A stretch of DNA of 6,828 nucleotides from Candidatus Glassiibacteriota bacterium (GTDB lineage: Bacteria > Gemmatimonadota > Glassbacteria > GWA2-58-10). Numbering within the stretch: position 1 is the stretch's first letter; every line of letters begins with the position of its first letter. The stretch spans positions 1 through 6,828 of the forward strand of contig JAFGTO010000202.1 of NCBI GenBank assembly GCA_016934095.1. The letters run 5' to 3'. A program made the translations under genes and the position numbers. The notes beneath the pieces are model-generated. The model did not search any database. It saw only the letters and a program-made list of their open reading frames with translations, and was not told the origin of the DNA. Below are positions 5,125 to 6,828 of the stretch, in pieces.

Positions 5125-6828
5125 ATGATCAAGGAGAGAAAGTTCCTCTCTCGTTTCTTGCCGGTGCTCTTGTCCGTATTTCTCGCTCTGCCGCTTTTCG
5201 CCCAGGATGAGGTCATCTTTGAGGATGATTTCGAAGACGGAGTGGCAGACGGCTGGACCCCCCTGCACGCGGAGAACTGGGAAGTAGCCGAGGATTTCGG
5301 CGACAATTCCCTGGCGATCGTGCCGGTTTCCTTCGAGTTCGGGCTGGGCTACTCACTGGGCGAATATATCATCCTCGACGATCTGGAGCTGGATTTCAAC
5401 TTCAGGATCACGGTCTGGGCCCGTCATGCACGCTCCGGGCTGGAGGTGATGGAATCGTATAAAGACTTCGCCGTGATTTTCAACTATTTCAGCGAAGACC
5501 ACTATTACTATGTCGGTGTCAACTCCACCGGCGATCCCAGGGATACGGACGGTATCCTGGAGTTCAGCCCTCTCAGTCCCAGGACTGACCTTAACCCGGC
5601 GGCCGAGGCGGTCTACCGCTACGACCCCCCTTACCTGGAGGCCGGTCCGGGCCAGGACGTGGTCAGCGAGGAGTACCAGGAAGTGGTCATTGAGCGCCGC
5701 GGCCAGCAGATCATCGTCTACCTGGATGAGATGGAGATCTATAACGCGGTGATCCCGGACCTGCCCTGGGGCGGCAAGCTGGGCCTGGGCTCGCAGAACG
5801 ACAAGGTGATGTTCGACGATATCAAGGTCGAGAGCATTTCTGTCGAGCAGGATGTCGTGCCGCCCTCGGCGATATCCGACCTTACCCTTGTCGAGGTCGC
5901 GGACTACAAGACCGCTACTATCACCTGGACCGCGGTAGGAGACGACGGCAGCGAGGGGACTGCCTTCAGCTATGATGTCCGCTACGGCACCGAGGAGATC
6001 AACGCCGGGAACTTCGCTCAGGCCACCGCTGCCACCGGAGTCCCGACGCCCGAAGAGGCGGGCTCGACCGAGACCCTGACCCTGACCAACCTCAAGGGCG
6101 GCCTGACCTATTACCTGGCCATCGTGGTCAGCGATGAACAGATGAACGAATCAGCCCTGTCCAACGTGGTCACCCTGGAGACCCCCGAGAAGGACTACAA
6201 GACCATCACGGCGGACGATTTCAGCGCCAGGACGATCACCCTGGACGGGGACTTGAGCGACTGGGACCTGGAGAGCGCCAACAAGGTCGAGTACGGCGAA
6301 TCGGCAGTCGCAGCCGGCGCTGTCGTGCTCGGGCCCTCGGTGGATTCCACCTTGGGCGACGCCGATTTCAAGGCGGACCTCTATATGGCCTGGGACTACG
6401 ACGGTATCTATATCGCCGTGGATGCCACGGATGACATATATCTGACACCCGAGTTTCCCCGCAGCGCTTACGAGGGAGACGGCATCGAGGTCTATTTCGA
6501 CTGGGACGGCGATTACGATAATGCCGACAGCTCCGTGGTGCATTTCGGTCTGACTCCCGAGGGCGGCCAGTTGTACAAGGGCGGCCCGAGCAGCGACCCC
6601 AACGCCACGACCGGCTTCGGCAGCTGGTATTCGGACCTCTCCACCGCGGGAATCGAGTACGGCGCGACCCCGGGCAGCGAGACCTCCGGTAACTGGACGC
6701 TGGAAGTGTTCATACCGTGGGGCATGAACGGACGCGGCATCGAGTGGGACCGCAGGATCCAGATCGGGATTAATGTCAAGCTGGCCGACCGCGACGGGAA
6801 CGATGCAGACGGCGGCCCGATCAATACC
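5125..6828 (+). CDS. Secreted LamG-like / FnIII / CBM9-like carbohydrate-binding protein (3' partial)
   Basis: An uninterrupted frame of 568 codons runs from ATG 5125 to the right edge with no stop, so the C-terminus is missing. Residues 1-26 are a clear signal peptide (MIKERKFLSRF, hydrophobic core, cleavage likely after LFA). Residues ~29-238 look like a concanavalin A/LamG or DUF1080-type sandwich: FEDDFEDGVADGWTP near the start, VVIERRGQQIIVYLDEMEIY, GGKLGLGSQNDKVMFDDIKV at the end. Residues ~246-352 form a fibronectin type III domain (ISDLTLVEV, TATITWTAVGDDG, YDVRYGT, GLTYYLAIVVSDEQMNES). From ~366 to the edge there is a CBM9-like/DOMON-type domain: ITLDGDLSDWDL, DLYMAWDYDGIYIAVDATDD, GDGIEVYFDWDGDYDN, WTLEVFIPWG, RIQIGINVKLADRD. 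In other proteins CBM9 binds ends of glycan chains and often sits beside hydrolases; no catalytic module is visible here. Role: probably extracellular glycan binding. Domain calls are by pattern; FnIII and CBM9 are firm, the N-terminal sandwich less so. Confidence 0.9.
   Translation, partial: MIKERKFLSRFLPVLLSVFLALPLFAQDEVIFEDDFEDGVADGWTPLHAENWEVAEDFGDNSLAIVPVSFEFGLGYSLGEYIILDDLELDFNFRITVWARHARSGLEVMESYKDFAVIFNYFSEDHYYYVGVNSTGDPRDTDGILEFSPLSPRTDLNPAAEAVYRYDPPYLEAGPGQDVVSEEYQEVVIERRGQQIIVYLDEMEIYNAVIPDLPWGGKLGLGSQNDKVMFDDIKVESISVEQDVVPPSAISDLTLVEVADYKTATITWTAVGDDGSEGTAFSYDVRYGTEEINAGNFAQATAATGVPTPEEAGSTETLTLTNLKGGLTYYLAIVVSDEQMNESALSNVVTLETPEKDYKTITADDFSARTITLDGDLSDWDLESANKVEYGESAVAAGAVVLGPSVDSTLGDADFKADLYMAWDYDGIYIAVDATDDIYLTPEFPRSAYEGDGIEVYFDWDGDYDNADSSVVHFGLTPEGGQLYKGGPSSDPNATTGFGSWYSDLSTAGIEYGATPGSETSGNWTLEVFIPWGMNGRGIEWDRRIQIGINVKLADRDGNDADGGPINT

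Overview
The window looks like chromosomal DNA from a GC-rich, uncultured, Gram-negative bacterium of the wider FCB assemblage (the Fibrobacterota/Bacteroidota/Gemmatimonadota, Latescibacteria, KSB1 or Glassbacteria kind of lineage). The pointers are a secreted protein with a FlgD/T9SS-like C-terminal tail, a PorV/PorQ-type outer-membrane protein directly behind it, a dockerin-tailed surface protein, and a FnIII/CBM9-type carbohydrate-binding protein. I cannot name a genus. All convincing genes lie on the + strand. I see no tRNA, rRNA, CRISPR array or mobile element.

Layout. (1) 2-1594 is the 3' end of a large secreted protein, open at the left edge, ending in a VPNPY-type FlgD-like sorting/Ig-like tail. 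(2) 1610-2767 follows after 15 bases and encodes a complete PorV/PorQ-family outer-membrane beta-barrel with a signal peptide, the family's N-terminal signature and a terminal Phe. (3) 2828-4933 follows after 60 bases and encodes a modular protein: N-terminal hydrophobic segment, DUF362 domain, PA14/jelly-roll-like sandwich, carboxypeptidase-regulatory-like beta domain, and a C-terminal type I dockerin with two intact Ca-binding loops. (4) 4934-5124 is a 191-base gap holding a possible 15-codon leader ORF with a very strong Shine-Dalgarno and a good hairpin without a U-tract. (5) 5125-6828 is the 5' part of a fourth secreted protein (signal peptide, LamG/DUF1080-like sandwich, FnIII, CBM9-like domain), cut off by the right edge.

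Genes 1 to 3 are close enough to be one transcript; gene 4 may be transcribed or regulated separately. All four products are predicted to be exported. The combined reading, which is inference, is a cell-surface/secretome locus: an outer-membrane PorV-like component beside its probable tail-bearing client, plus proteins for binding glycans or assembling on the surface through dockerin-cohesin contacts. The most unusual item is the DUF362-dockerin fusion. DUF362 is normally linked to 4Fe-4S ferredoxin modules, and this copy has no such cysteine cluster.
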